Of a stretch of DNA of 35,068 nt, positions 24,168-33,601 are shown piece by piece (position 1 is the stretch's first letter; the number at the start of each line of letters is the position of its first letter). Source of the stretch: Janthinobacterium sp. (lineage in GTDB: Bacteria; Pseudomonadota; Gammaproteobacteria; Burkholderiales; Burkholderiaceae_D); the NCBI RefSeq assembly GCF_009923995.1, contig NZ_RFSK01000061.1, positions 1 through 35,068 on the forward strand. The letters run 5' to 3'. The translations under genes and the position numbers were made by a program. The notes under the pieces were generated by a model. It was not told the origin of the DNA and did no database searches. It saw only the letters and a list, made by a program, of their open reading frames with translations.

Positions 24168-24352
24168 GACGCGCCCTCCTATCCATACTCGTTAGCATGC
24201 GAGGCAAGTATTGCGGGCAGTCACCTGGGTCCAGTCTTGCTTGGGGCGCACGGAACTATCCCTGTCGGCATTCATTAATCATACTAACAAGAATAATACC
24301 TAAATTTCGTGCAGCGCGGCATTTATGCACGGTGCGCGGCCGACGCCCCGGT

Positions 24353-24907
24353 TCACGCCACCAGCACGGGAATGCTGAGCGGGTCGAAGTCGTACCAATC
24401 GCCATTGGCGATCGTGCCCTGCGCTTCCTCGATATGCTCGGCGCCCAGCCGGTGCAGCGCCTCGAGCGCCCGTTCGCGCTCGTCGAGCCCGCCCAGCGCC
24501 ACGGCGATCAGCATGCCGGGATGGCGGGGCTGGTGGCGGTTTTCGCCATTGCCTTCGGACTCGCCCGCCTCCTTCATCTTGTTGAAGCTGTACAGCGAAC
24601 CCACGTGCGCGCCCACCAGCGCCCCCACCACGGGACCCAGCGGCCCCGTCGCCAGGGTGGTGGCCGCGCCGATGCCGGCGCCCACCGCGGCGCCCACGGC
24701 CACGCCTTCCACCACGCCCTCGGGCGTTTCCCTGGCGCCCGGCGACATGTCGCGGTCGCCGCCGAGCGCGTGCAGATCATGCTGTCCCGGCTGGTTCACG
24801 AAAAAGGCGCTGATGCGGCTGTCGGGAAAACCCGCCTGGTTCAGCGCGGCGCGCGCGGCGTCGATCTGCTCCTGCAATTGAAAATGACCTGCAATGATGC
24901 GTGACAT
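24353..24907 (-). CDS. Glycine-zipper stress protein, general-stress-protein-17M-like
   Basis: A 184-aa protein with AGGAGGG 6 nt before ATG 24907. N-terminal half (about 1-45) is a small alpha/beta region (AGHFQLQEQIDAARAALNQAGFPDSRISAFFVN) like the 17M-type domain. Residues about 63-103 form a Gly/Ala-rich hydrophobic glycine zipper (GVAVGAAVGAGIGAATTLATG and following GPVVGALVGAHVG), probably membrane-inserting. The C-terminal domain (about 130-184) repeats a similar alpha/beta pattern with IAVALGGLDERERALEALHRLGA. Such proteins occur in stress regulons. Nearby UspA fits that theme. Confidence 0.82.
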   Translation of the reverse strand: MSRIIAGHFQLQEQIDAARAALNQAGFPDSRISAFFVNQPGQHDLHALGGDRDMSPGARETPEGVVEGVAVGAAVGAGIGAATTLATGPLGPVVGALVGAHVGSLYSFNKMKEAGESEGNGENRHQPRHPGMLIAVALGGLDERERALEALHRLGAEHIEEAQGTIANGDWYDFDPLSIPVLVA

Positions 24908-25011
24908 GATCTGCCCTCCTGGTCGGCTGCTGGCGCACCACGCGCCACCGGCCCAGCGTGCGCCGGACGGCGGCGAAATACCGTTCGCTTACGCACACAG
25001 GCCGAATTTCC

Positions 25012-25751
<740 letters not shown>

Positions 25752-25755
<4 letters not shown>

Positions 25756-26444
25756 GCAGCCGCTTTCAGGAGACGCGCTTGGCGCCGCTCGAGCCAGAAG
25801 GCGGCGCGCGACAGGCTGAAACACAACACAAAGTACGTCATGCCCAGCAAGAAATACACTTGCACGGGCTTGGTCAGCACGAGGCCGTTGATTTGCGAGG
25901 CGATGAAGGACACCTCGGCCAGGCCGATGATGTAGCCCAGCGACGTTTCCTTGATGGTGGAGACAAACTGGTTCACCAGCGAGGGCAGCATGTGGCGCAG
26001 CGCCTGCGGCAGCACCACCGCGCGCATGCTGTCCAGGTAGCCCAGGCCCAGCGAACGGGCCGCTTCCACCTGTCCGCGCGGCACGGCTTGCACGCCCGCC
26101 CGCACGATCTCGGCCAGGTAGATGCCGTCGAAGAGGACGAGGGCGGCCAGCATGGTGCCGAACTGCCCGCTTTCATGGCCCGTGATGCCGGGCAGGAAGA
26201 AGTAGGCCCAGAAGATCACCAGCAGCAGGGGAATGCCGCGCACCACGTGGATCAGCGCGGCCACGGGCCAGCGCAGCAGGCGCCACGGGCTGAGGCGGGC
26301 CAGGCCCAGCAGCAAGCCCAACGGCAGGCTCAGCACCAGCGCCAGGCTGGCCAGCAGCACCGTCAGCGCCAGGCCGCCCAGCGGCCCCTGGGGATAGCGG
26401 CCGACGAGGAAATACAGCCAGTAATCGTGGATCAGTTCCAGCAT
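25752..26444 (-). CDS. Amino-acid ABC transporter permease (HisM/GltK-like)
   Basis: A 230-aa membrane protein with about five helices. The EAA loop facing the ATPase is visible as [30 protein letters not shown] (about residues 133-162). [15 protein letters not shown] sequence [15 protein letters not shown] follows. The start [14 protein letters not shown] at 26444 shares one base with the upstream permease stop (TGATG). It forms the translocation pore as a heterodimer with the other permease. Confidence 0.93.
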
Positions 26445-27121
26445 CAGGCCACCTTCCTGTGCAGCAGGGCCGCCAGGCCGGACAAGGCCAGCGAGACGGC
26501 CAGGTAGGCCAGGCTGGCAAAGACGAAGGCGTCCACGCTGCGGAACGAGGCCGCCTCCACGCGCTGCGTCTGGTACATCAGCTCGGCCACGCCGATGACG
26601 GTGGCGATGCTGGTGTTTTGCCACAGGTTCAGGGTCTGCGACAGCAGCGGCGGCGCGGCCAGGCGCAAGGCTTGCGGCAGGATGCACAGGCGCATGGTGG
26701 CGAGGAAACCGAAGCCCAGCGCCCGGCCCGCCTCGAATTGCTGGGCAGGAATGGCGCGGATGCCGCTGCGGATGTCTTCCGCCATGTAGGCGGCCGTGTA
26801 CAGGGTCAGGGCCGTGACGGCGCTGACGGCTTCGATATTGCCGGCATACAGCCGTTCCTTCCACGCCTGGGGCAGCAGCTCGGGCGCGCCGAAGTACCAG
26901 AACAGCAGGTGGGCCAGCAAGGGCACGTTGCGGATCAGCTCGACATACGCGGCGCCCAGGGCATTGAGCAGGCGCGACGGCGCCAGGCGCAGCATGGCCA
27001 CGCCGCACGCCAGCGGCAGGGCCAGCAGCAGGGTCATGCCCATCAGGCGCAGCGACAGCAGCAGGCCGGACAGCAGCCAGTCGCGGTAGTCGCCGGCCAG
27101 CAGAAAGTTCAGATCAAACAT
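26444..27121 (-). CDS. Amino-acid ABC transporter permease (HisQ/GltJ-like)
   Basis: A 225-aa membrane protein with about five helices. The EAA loop is QQFEAGRALGFGFLATMRLCILPQALR, preceded by AYMAEDIRSGIRAI. Begins MFDLNFLLAGDYRDWLLSG at ATG 27121. The Shine-Dalgarno is poor: the 31 bp between it and the binding-protein stop is occupied by a short direct repeat. Pairs with the downstream permease. Confidence 0.93.
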   Translation of the reverse strand: MFDLNFLLAGDYRDWLLSGLLLSLRLMGMTLLLALPLACGVAMLRLAPSRLLNALGAAYVELIRNVPLLAHLLFWYFGAPELLPQAWKERLYAGNIEAVSAVTALTLYTAAYMAEDIRSGIRAIPAQQFEAGRALGFGFLATMRLCILPQALRLAAPPLLSQTLNLWQNTSIATVIGVAELMYQTQRVEAASFRSVDAFVFASLAYLAVSLALSGLAALLHRKVA

Positions 27122-27153
27122 GCGGAAGAGTCAGGCAAGAGTCAGGCAAGATT
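27122..27153. repeat. Short direct repeat between binding-protein and permease genes
   Basis: AGTCAGGCAAG occurs twice in tandem (period 11), followed by a partial third copy ATTCAGGC that ends in the binding-protein stop region. It places three TCAGGC units before the permease start and leaves no obvious Shine-Dalgarno. Confidence 0.7.
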
Positions 27154-27983
27154 CAGGCGTCGATCTTGTCCGATTCGATCCTGAAGGTGCGCTTCTGGAA
27201 TTTCACGTTGCTCGTGGGGCCATACCACTTGAAGAACAGTGCTTCCGCCTCGCCCGATTTTTCCAGCCCCCGCAGGACGTTGTCGACGGCCGTCTTCAAG
27301 CCCTTCTCGCCCTTGCGGATGCCGAAGGCAAAGACTTCCTGGCTGATGTTTTGCGGCAGCACAAGGTAATCCTTTTGCGCGGCGCCCAGCTTGGCGTAGT
27401 TGTTGAGCAGGGACACTTCATCGTCGACATAGCCGACGCCCTTGCCTTGCTGCAAGCCCAGGTAGGCCTGGCCCGCCGTCTCGAACGTCACCACGTCCAC
27501 GTTGGCCACGGCCTTGCGGATATTCGGCTCCTGCGTGCCGCCCTTGACGGTCAGCACTTTCTTGCCGGCCAGTCCCGCGATGCTGGTGATGTTGCTGCTC
27601 TTTTTCACCAGCACGCGCTGGCCCGTGTAGAAGGTGGACAGGGAAAAGTCGATCAGCGCCTCGCGCTCCTTGTTGTGCGTCAGGGACGCCGTCAGGATGT
27701 CGATGCGGCCCTGCTGCAGTTCCGGGATGCGGGCCGCCACGGCCAGCTGCCTGACCACCGGCTTGACGCCCAGGCTTTTGGCGATGGCGCGGCACAGGTC
27801 CACTTCATAGCCGACCAGCTCGCGCGACCTGGCGTCGATGAAGCTGTTCGGCTCATCCGTGCCCAGGGTGCCGCAGACCAGCTCCCCCTTCGCCTTGATG
27901 CTGGCCAGCTGGTCGGCTTGCGCCACCTGGACAAAGGCTACGCTGGTGAGCAACAGTGCGGCGAAATGAAGACGGGTCTGCAT
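27153..27983 (-). CDS. Periplasmic amino-acid-binding protein of ABC importer (GltI-like)
   Basis: A 276-aa solute-binding protein of family 3. The signal peptide is MQTRLHFAALLLTSVAFVQVAQA with cleavage before DQLASIK. Family features are GYEVDLCRAIAKSLG (the binding-protein signature), RIDILTASLTHNKEREALIDFS, VKGGTQEPNI and FGIRKGEKGLK. ATG 27983 follows GAGG with 6-nt spacing; longer starts would bury the signal. It delivers a polar amino acid (glutamate/aspartate-type by operon order) to the permeases downstream. The ligand cannot be fixed from sequence. Confidence 0.93.
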   Translation of the reverse strand: MQTRLHFAALLLTSVAFVQVAQADQLASIKAKGELVCGTLGTDEPNSFIDARSRELVGYEVDLCRAIAKSLGVKPVVRQLAVAARIPELQQGRIDILTASLTHNKEREALIDFSLSTFYTGQRVLVKKSSNITSIAGLAGKKVLTVKGGTQEPNIRKAVANVDVVTFETAGQAYLGLQQGKGVGYVDDEVSLLNNYAKLGAAQKDYLVLPQNISQEVFAFGIRKGEKGLKTAVDNVLRGLEKSGEAEALFFKWYGPTSNVKFQKRTFRIESDKIDA

Positions 27984-28032
27984 GGGATTCCTCGGGTGGC
28001 TGTGAATGCCGCCATTAGACCGCAGCGCCCTT

Positions 28033-28048
28033 ATTTCCAAAAAGGAAT
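28033..28048. promoter_or_regulatory. Small inverted repeat upstream of the ABC operon
   Basis: TTCC-AAAAA-GGAA (arms 28035-28038 and 28044-28047) lies 50-65 bp upstream of the binding-protein ATG, within the probable promoter. Possible operator; arms are only 4 bp. Confidence 0.3.
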
Positions 28049-28087
28049 CTTTTCACCCTTGTTTATGCGTAAATCATCTAAGCGCCA

Positions 28088-30223
28088 TCATGGCGTGGCC
28101 ACGGCGCTCTCGCCACCCAGCTGGCGCATCGCCGCCTTCGCGCCCGCAGCGCCCGGATAGCCGGGATCGAGCCGCAATGCCTGCCCGTACGCCGCCAGGG
28201 CCTGCGCGCGCAACCCCTGCTCCGCATACAACTCGCCCAGGCTGTCGTGCAGGTTGGCGTCGCGCGGATGCAGCCGCACGGCCGCCTGCAGCACGGCCGT
28301 CGCCGGCCCGATGGCGCCTTCGCCTTGCAGCCGGTAGGCTGCGCCGTTCAGCGCCGCCGGGCTGGCCGCGCCCAGCGGGTCGCGTTCCAGCGCCAGGCGC
28401 AGCGCGGCGATGGCCGCGTCGGTGGCGCCGGCGCGCAGCAAGGCCAGGCCGTGCAGCGCATGCGCGCCGTCGCTGAGCGGATACAGGGCCACGGCCAGCC
28501 TGCCCGCCGCCAGCGCATCGCCGGCGTCGCCCCGCGCAGCCGCGGTTTGCGCCAGCTCAAGCAGTTCGGGCATGAAATCGGGATAGGCGCGCTGGCCGCG
28601 GAAGGCCGCGCGCAAGGTCGTATCCAGCGTGGCGACGGAAACGGGCGCCGCCGGCCAGGCGATGGCCCCCGTGCCGTCCCAGCTGCTTGCCAGGGCCGCG
28701 ACGGCTTGCTCGAAGGCAGGCTCGAAGCGGGGCAACGCGCCGGCCGGCGCGCCTTGCGACAGCCGCACGTAGTCGCGCGCAAAGGCCAGCGCGCCGCCGC
28801 GCGAATACCGGTCCAGGTCGATGCCCGATGCGCGCAAGGCCTCGGCCATGCCGGCGCCGGCCGCCAGGAAAACGCGGCCGCCGGCCGGATGGCGGGCCGC
28901 GTCGATGAAGGGGCGCACCGCCGCGGCGTCGGGCGCCAGGGCTTGCCCGTTGATCTGCTGGAAGGCGGCGCGCGTGGCGGCCCCGTCCGCATAGGGTGCC
29001 CGCGTGCGCTCGGCGTACGCGCGGCCCTCCTCGAACAGGCCCTGCGCCACCCGGTAATGGCGCTGCGCGGCGGCATCGGCAACATAGGTTTTCAGCTGCC
29101 ACGGCTCGCCCGTGACCACCTCGAACAGGCGCTGCGCGAACGCTTCCGTATTCACCCGTTCCAGGTTGGCTGCGACGGCAAGCGTCAGCCGGCGCGACGG
29201 AAAGCTGAACAGGTAGGTCGCCGTTTCCGGCTGCTGGCCGCTGTGCGAAATGACGTAGCGCCCGCCCGTGGGATACGTTTCCCAGCCCATGCCGTAGTCC
29301 GTCAGGCGGCCCGCGCGCGTGGCCATGGGCTGCACCATGGCCGCCAGGCTGGCCGCCGAAAGCACCTTGCCGTCGTGGATGCCCTGGCCGAAGGCCAGCA
29401 TGTCGGGCACGCTGGCACGCGTGCCGCCGGCCGAGAAGCGGCTGCTGATGTCGACGAATTCCGCATTGCGCACCTGCGTGCCGGCCAGGCGGTAGCCGCG
29501 CACGCGGTGGGCGATCACGGCATCGGGGTCGTCCATCACGGTGGCGTCCATGCCCAGCGGCTGCCACACGTGGCGCCGCATGTAGCCGCCATAGCTTTCG
29601 CCCGAGGCGCTTTCGATGACGGCGCCCAGCAGGTTGTAGCCATAGCTGGTGTAGCGGTAGCGCGTGCCGGGCTCGGCGATCAGGTCGAACTGCTCGAAGA
29701 CGGCGATGGACTGACGCGTCGTCTTGTGTTCCTTGAAATGCTGCTCGGCCTGGGGATTGCGGTAGGCGTCGATGCCGCCCAGGTGACCCAGCAGCTGGCG
29801 CACCGTCACGGGAAACGCCTTCACGGGAAAATACGGCACATAGGTCTGCACGGGCGCGTCGAGGTCGACCTTGCCCTGCTCCACCAGCTGCAGGATGGCC
29901 ACCGCCGTCATGGGCTTGGTGACGGAAGCGAGGCGATAGCTGGACCGGGGCGTCGCCGGCACCCGGTTTTCCAGATCGGCATAGCCATAGCCCTGCACCC
30001 ACGTCACCCCGTCCTGCATGAAACCGATGGTCATGCCCGGCATGCGTTCCCTGGCCATGCGCTGCGCCACCCAGCCGTCGAAAGCGGCCAGGCGCGCGGC
30101 CAGCGCGGCGGAAGGTGCCGATGCCGCGCCGGCGGCATGCGCGGAGCCGGCCTGCGCCAGGCCGCATAGCAGCGCCAGCGCGAGCGCGCCGGCGGACCAG
30201 TCATATTTACTGCATTGCATCAT
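28088..30223 (-). CDS. Exported S12-family serine hydrolase (beta-lactamase fold) with TPR-like C-terminus
   Basis: A 711-aa protein. Signal peptide about residues 1-30 (GALALALLCGLAQAGSAHAA). The S12 / class C beta-lactamase-like domain has Ser100-x-x-Lys103 (SVTK), the second motif as Tyr191-Thr-Ser193 in place of the usual YxN, and HSG at 327-329 as KTG equivalent. After about residue 540 there is an Ala/Leu-rich helical repeat region with a recognisable TPR end (LHDSLGELYAEQGLRAQALAAYGQALRLDPGYPGA). Such proteins are esterases, D-amino-acid peptidases or carboxypeptidases; resistance to beta-lactams is not implied. MM start at 30223 with GGGGGAA upstream. It is divergent from the LytS/LytTR pair across 150 bp. 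Confidence 0.9.
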   Translation of the reverse strand: MMQCSKYDWSAGALALALLCGLAQAGSAHAAGAASAPSAALAARLAAFDGWVAQRMARERMPGMTIGFMQDGVTWVQGYGYADLENRVPATPRSSYRLASVTKPMTAVAILQLVEQGKVDLDAPVQTYVPYFPVKAFPVTVRQLLGHLGGIDAYRNPQAEQHFKEHKTTRQSIAVFEQFDLIAEPGTRYRYTSYGYNLLGAVIESASGESYGGYMRRHVWQPLGMDATVMDDPDAVIAHRVRGYRLAGTQVRNAEFVDISSRFSAGGTRASVPDMLAFGQGIHDGKVLSAASLAAMVQPMATRAGRLTDYGMGWETYPTGGRYVISHSGQQPETATYLFSFPSRRLTLAVAANLERVNTEAFAQRLFEVVTGEPWQLKTYVADAAAQRHYRVAQGLFEEGRAYAERTRAPYADGAATRAAFQQINGQALAPDAAAVRPFIDAARHPAGGRVFLAAGAGMAEALRASGIDLDRYSRGGALAFARDYVRLSQGAPAGALPRFEPAFEQAVAALASSWDGTGAIAWPAAPVSVATLDTTLRAAFRGQRAYPDFMPELLELAQTAAARGDAGDALAAGRLAVALYPLSDGAHALHGLALLRAGATDAAIAALRLALERDPLGAASPAALNGAAYRLQGEGAIGPATAVLQAAVRLHPRDANLHDSLGELYAEQGLRAQALAAYGQALRLDPGYPGAAGAKAAMRQLGGESAVATP

Positions 30224-30303
30224 CGATCGTTCCCCCGTATCGCCCCGTCCACTGCGCGGCGCTGCTGCATGGTAAAAGGATTTCACGCGCCGGTGGCGGG
30301 CCG

Positions 30304-30326
30304 TGCACGAAATGCACGCTGTGCGC
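30304..30326. promoter_or_regulatory. Three direct repeats with 9-bp period in the divergent hydrolase/kinase region
   Basis: TGCAC-N4-TGCAC-N4-TGCGC, about 50-70 bp before the kinase ATG and 80-100 bp before the hydrolase ATG. Direct repeats of this kind can bind regulators, and the adjacent LytTR protein is a candidate, though LytTR sites usually have wider repeat spacing. Confidence 0.3.
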
Positions 30327-30373
30327 ATGAACGGCACGGGCGGGCGCCAATATGTTGCAAATAAGCAGCTACA

Positions 30374-32032
30374 ATGCCCGCCATGCCCCCATTCCTCCGC
30401 GCCCTGCTGCTGTGCTGCCTGGCCCTGCCCTCCCCTGCCATGGGCACGGCCAGGCTGTCGCTCGACGATGGCTGGCGCGCCTGCGGCAGCGCTCCCGCAG
30501 CCCCCGCCGCTCCGCTGCAGCAGCTGCTCAAGCGGGGACAGCTGCTGTGCGTCGAACGCGACCTGGTCCTGGCCGCCACGCCGGAGTCCGCGCAAGTGCT
30601 GGTGCTGTCGGCGCTGGCCGCCAGCGAAGTGTGGCTCGATGGCGTCTTGATCGGCAGCAATGGCCAGCCGGCGTCCCGCGCGGCCGACGAACGCCCGGGC
30701 AACATCGATGTCGTTTTCCCCCTGGCGCCACGGCAATTGGCCGCCGGCACGCACCAGCTGCGCCTGCGGCTGTCGACGCAACGGGTGCCGGCGCGCCTGG
30801 ACGCGCCCCTGCATGCGCTATGGCTGCAGGAGCAGCAAGCCTACCAGGCGGCGCAGGCGTGGCGCAAGCTGCCGCCCCTGCTGCTGGCCGGCGCACTGGG
30901 CGCCATCGCCCTGCTCTTCCTGGGCATGACCCTGCGCTACCGGCGCCGCCCGCACTGGGCCGTATTCACGGCGCTGTGCCTGGCCGCCGCCCTGCTGCTG
31001 GTGGCGGAAAGCTGGCGCGGCATCGCCGGCTACGCCTATCCCGCGCATCTTGCGCGCCTGTATGCCGTCAGCGGCCTCACCTGGCTGTTTGCCGCCCTGC
31101 TGCCCCTGTATTTCCACGCGGCCTACCGCTACCGCCGGGCCTGGCTGGCGGCCGCCCTGCTGCTGCCGGGCATCGCCCTGGCGGGCGCGCTGGCCACGCA
31201 TTTCGACAGCCAGTGCCGGCTGATGTTTTTCGCCGGCTTGACGGCCAGCCTGGGCATGAACCTGGCCGCCCTGCGGCAGCGCCTGCCCGGCAGCCGCAGC
31301 GGCACGGCCATCGCGGTGGCGGCGTGCGCCCTGTTCGGCCTGGCGGACAGGCAATTTGCCGAGGGGGGATTTGCCGTCGTGGTGTGCCTGCTGCTGCTGC
31401 CCCTGTGCGCCCAGCTGCTGGCGCAGCTGCTGCGCGAACGGGACAGCGCGGCGCGCGCGCAGCAGCTGGAAAACCAGCTCTTGCGCAGAAGCATGCAACC
31501 GCATTTCCTGATGAATTCCCTGAGCCTGATCAGCGAACTGCATGCCCAGGCGCCGGCGGCGGCCGAAGCATTCATCGAGGCGCTGGGCGCCGAATTGCGC
31601 ATGCTCAACGAGTTTGCGCAGCAGCCCAGCATTGCCCTGGCGCAGGAACTGGCCCTGTGCCACAACTACCTGGACATCATGGCCACGCGGCTGCAGCAGC
31701 CCTGCAGCCTGCAGGTCGATGGCGCGGCGGCGGACATCCGCGTGCCGCCCGCCCTCCTGCTGACGGCGCTGGAAAACGCGTTCAGCCACAACCGCTACCG
31801 CCACGGCGCCCGCTTCGTGCTGCACAGCGCCAGGCTGGCGCAGACGCAGGTGCTCACCCTGTCCCTGCCGCAAGGCGCGGCACGCCCGCACGCCGGCAGC
31901 GGCCTCGGGGAACAGTACATCCGCGCCAGCCTGCACGCCGTGTTCGGCGATGCCGCCCGCTATGCCAGCGAACGGCATGCGGCGGGCTGGCGCCTCACCT
32001 TTACCTTGCCGGCGGCGCCATGCATGTATTGA
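30374..32032 (+). CDS. LytS/YehU-type sensor histidine kinase with 7TM-DISM-like input
   Basis: A 552-aa protein. A signal-like N-terminus (about 5-24) is followed by an extracytoplasmic beta-sandwich (about 28-140), then seven hydrophobic helices between about 166 and 352, and a cytoplasmic coiled coil with the His_kinase motif QPHFLMNSLSLISEL (phospho-acceptor His377). The N-box is LENAFSHN and the G-box GSGLG, so the ATP site looks functional though short. This 7TM-DISM layout with a sugar-binding-like outer domain is known for carbohydrate or envelope-ligand sensing. The 3' end overlaps the LytTR regulator gene by 13 bp. The ATG at 30374 could also be 30383. It sits divergent from the exported serine hydrolase. 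Confidence 0.9.
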   Translation: MPAMPPFLRALLLCCLALPSPAMGTARLSLDDGWRACGSAPAAPAAPLQQLLKRGQLLCVERDLVLAATPESAQVLVLSALAASEVWLDGVLIGSNGQPASRAADERPGNIDVVFPLAPRQLAAGTHQLRLRLSTQRVPARLDAPLHALWLQEQQAYQAAQAWRKLPPLLLAGALGAIALLFLGMTLRYRRRPHWAVFTALCLAAALLLVAESWRGIAGYAYPAHLARLYAVSGLTWLFAALLPLYFHAAYRYRRAWLAAALLLPGIALAGALATHFDSQCRLMFFAGLTASLGMNLAALRQRLPGSRSGTAIAVAACALFGLADRQFAEGGFAVVVCLLLLPLCAQLLAQLLRERDSAARAQQLENQLLRRSMQPHFLMNSLSLISELHAQAPAAAEAFIEALGAELRMLNEFAQQPSIALAQELALCHNYLDIMATRLQQPCSLQVDGAAADIRVPPALLLTALENAFSHNRYRHGARFVLHSARLAQTQVLTLSLPQGAARPHAGSGLGEQYIRASLHAVFGDAARYASERHAAGWRLTFTLPAAPCMY

Positions 32033-32721
32033 TACTGGAAGATGAACCGCTGATCGCGCAAGGCCTCGCACGCGAGGTGCGCGCCCATTTTGGCGCCAGG
32101 CTCGCCCGGCTGACGCTGCACGACAACGTGGACGAGGCCCTGGCCGCCCTGGCGCAGGGGCAGGGACAGGAGCAGGTCGACTTGCTGCTGCTGGATTTGC
32201 ATCTGCACGGCGCCGACGGCTATGAGCTGCTGCGCCTGGCGGGCAGCGCCGGCTTCCAGACCATCATCGTCTCGGCCCACGCGGAGCGCTCGATCACGGC
32301 CTTCGAGTTCGGCGTGCTCGACTTCGTTGCCAAGCCCTTCAGCCGCGAACGCCTGCACAAGGCCTTGCAGCGCTATACGGCGCGGCAGGCCGGCGCCGCC
32401 TCGCTGGCGGTGAAGAAGCGGGGCGCCGTGGAATGGATCGCCGTGGCCGAGATCGACCACGTGCAGGCCGACGGCCACTACAGCAACATCGTGCTGCGCA
32501 GCGGCGAACAGTGCTTTCACGACCTGGCCATCGACAAGCTCATGGCCCTGCTGCCGCCCCACTTCCTGCGCGTGCACCGCTCCTACCTCGTCAACAGCCT
32601 GGGCTTCAAGCGCCTGCTGATCGGCGCGGGCGGCAAATACGCGCTCGACACGCACACGAGCACGGGCATCCCCGTGTCGCGCAGCAGCTATCCCGCGCTG
32701 AAACGGCGGCTGCTGGGCTGA
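32020..32721 (+). CDS. LytTR-family response regulator
   Basis: A 233-aa protein. Receiver (about 1-120): acidic Glu7/Asp8, phospho-acceptor Asp59 (LLLLDLHLHGADGYE), Ser in IIVSAH, Lys105 in FVAKPFS. LytTR DNA-binding domain (about 130-233): AVEWIAVAEIDHVQADGHYSNIVL, FLRVHRSYLVN and the C-terminal PVSRSSYPALKRRLLG, all typical. Its start overlaps the kinase gene by 13 bp in another frame, so the pair is translated together and is a cognate two-component system. LytTR proteins bind direct repeats upstream of targets; the divergent serine hydrolase gene is a likely target. Confidence 0.95.
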   Translation: MHVLILEDEPLIAQGLAREVRAHFGARLARLTLHDNVDEALAALAQGQGQEQVDLLLLDLHLHGADGYELLRLAGSAGFQTIIVSAHAERSITAFEFGVLDFVAKPFSRERLHKALQRYTARQAGAASLAVKKRGAVEWIAVAEIDHVQADGHYSNIVLRSGEQCFHDLAIDKLMALLPPHFLRVHRSYLVNSLGFKRLLIGAGGKYALDTHTSTGIPVSRSSYPALKRRLLG

Positions 32722-32728
32722 AGAACCG

Positions 32729-33601
32729 CTACCAGTGCGGCGCGTAGTTGGGGAAAAGCGGAGCCATGTGCTCCGCTTCCACGGGCGGCGCCATCCAGTC
32801 GCGGGGGTCGACCTTGTAGTACTGCAACAATTGCGCGTACAGCTCCTCGTGGTGCTCGGCCATCTGGTACGGCTTTTCAAAGAAGGTTTCCGTCGCCACG
32901 GCAAAGAATTCGGCGGGATTCGTGGCGCCGTAATGGTCCATCACGCTTTGCTGCTGGACCATGGCGTCGTGGCGCAGCTTGTCGAAGTCGCGCGACAGCA
33001 CGGTGGCCCAGCTGCGGTAGCTGGACACGCTGGGCAGGTAGGGCGCGCCGTTCGCGGCGCCCGATTCGCTGTCGAGCTGGTGGGCGAATTCGTGCAGCAC
33101 GACATTGTGGCCATCCGTCCAGTCGGCGGCGCCCCGCTGCACGTGATCCCAGGCCAGCACCACGCGGCCATCGCCCCAGGACTCGCCCAGCAGGCCGTTT
33201 GCCGAGGGCGTGACGACGCCGCCCGGCCCCACTTCATCGCGCCTGACGATGAATTCCGTGGGGTAGACGAGGATGGTGTCGAGTTCCGGGTACACCTGCG
33301 TCTGGCGATTGAGCAGCAGCAGGCAGGCCTGGCCGGCGATGGTGTAGCGCATCTCGTCCGTGATTTCCAGCCCGCCGCAGCCGACGAATTTCTTCTGATA
33401 CAGGAATTGCACGACGAGGCGGCGCAATTGCGCCTGCAGGGGCGCCGGCATGCGGCGGTAGACGGGAATATTCGTTTCCAGCACGGCCAGCCCTTCGGGC
33501 GGCAAGGGTTTCGCCAGGGCCCGCTTCAAGCGCCAGCGGGGAAACCACAGCGAAAAGACGATGGCGGCCGTGACGAGGGCGATCCACAGGAGCGGGTTCA
33601 T
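32729..33601 (-). CDS. mtfA: MtfA-family zinc peptidase (M90)
   Basis: A 290-aa protein. An N-terminal membrane helix (about residues 4-20) is followed by a soluble zinc-metallopeptidase domain with HEFAH at 170-174 (VVLHEFAHQLDSESG) and the downstream Glu-containing PAEFFAVATETFFEKP. E. coli MtfA is a zinc peptidase that binds and inactivates the Mlc repressor, so it affects the glucose PTS; E. coli MtfA is soluble, whereas this one appears membrane-anchored. GGGAG lies 8 nt before ATG 33601. It converges on the LytTR gene with a 7-bp gap and no terminator between. Confidence 0.85.
   Translation of the reverse strand: MNPLLWIALVTAAIVFSLWFPRWRLKRALAKPLPPEGLAVLETNIPVYRRMPAPLQAQLRRLVVQFLYQKKFVGCGGLEITDEMRYTIAGQACLLLLNRQTQVYPELDTILVYPTEFIVRRDEVGPGGVVTPSANGLLGESWGDGRVVLAWDHVQRGAADWTDGHNVVLHEFAHQLDSESGAANGAPYLPSVSSYRSWATVLSRDFDKLRHDAMVQQQSVMDHYGATNPAEFFAVATETFFEKPYQMAEHHEELYAQLLQYYKVDPRDWMAPPVEAEHMAPLFPNYAPHW

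Noticed and set aside
28247..30169. 640-aa plus-strand open frame opposite the serine hydrolase
   Set aside because: Antisense shadow; the minus strand has signal peptide and catalytic motifs.
28088..30223. Antibiotic-resistance beta-lactamase
   Set aside because: Only the S12 fold is shown; the second motif is YTS and there is a long C-terminal repeat region, unlike AmpC enzymes.
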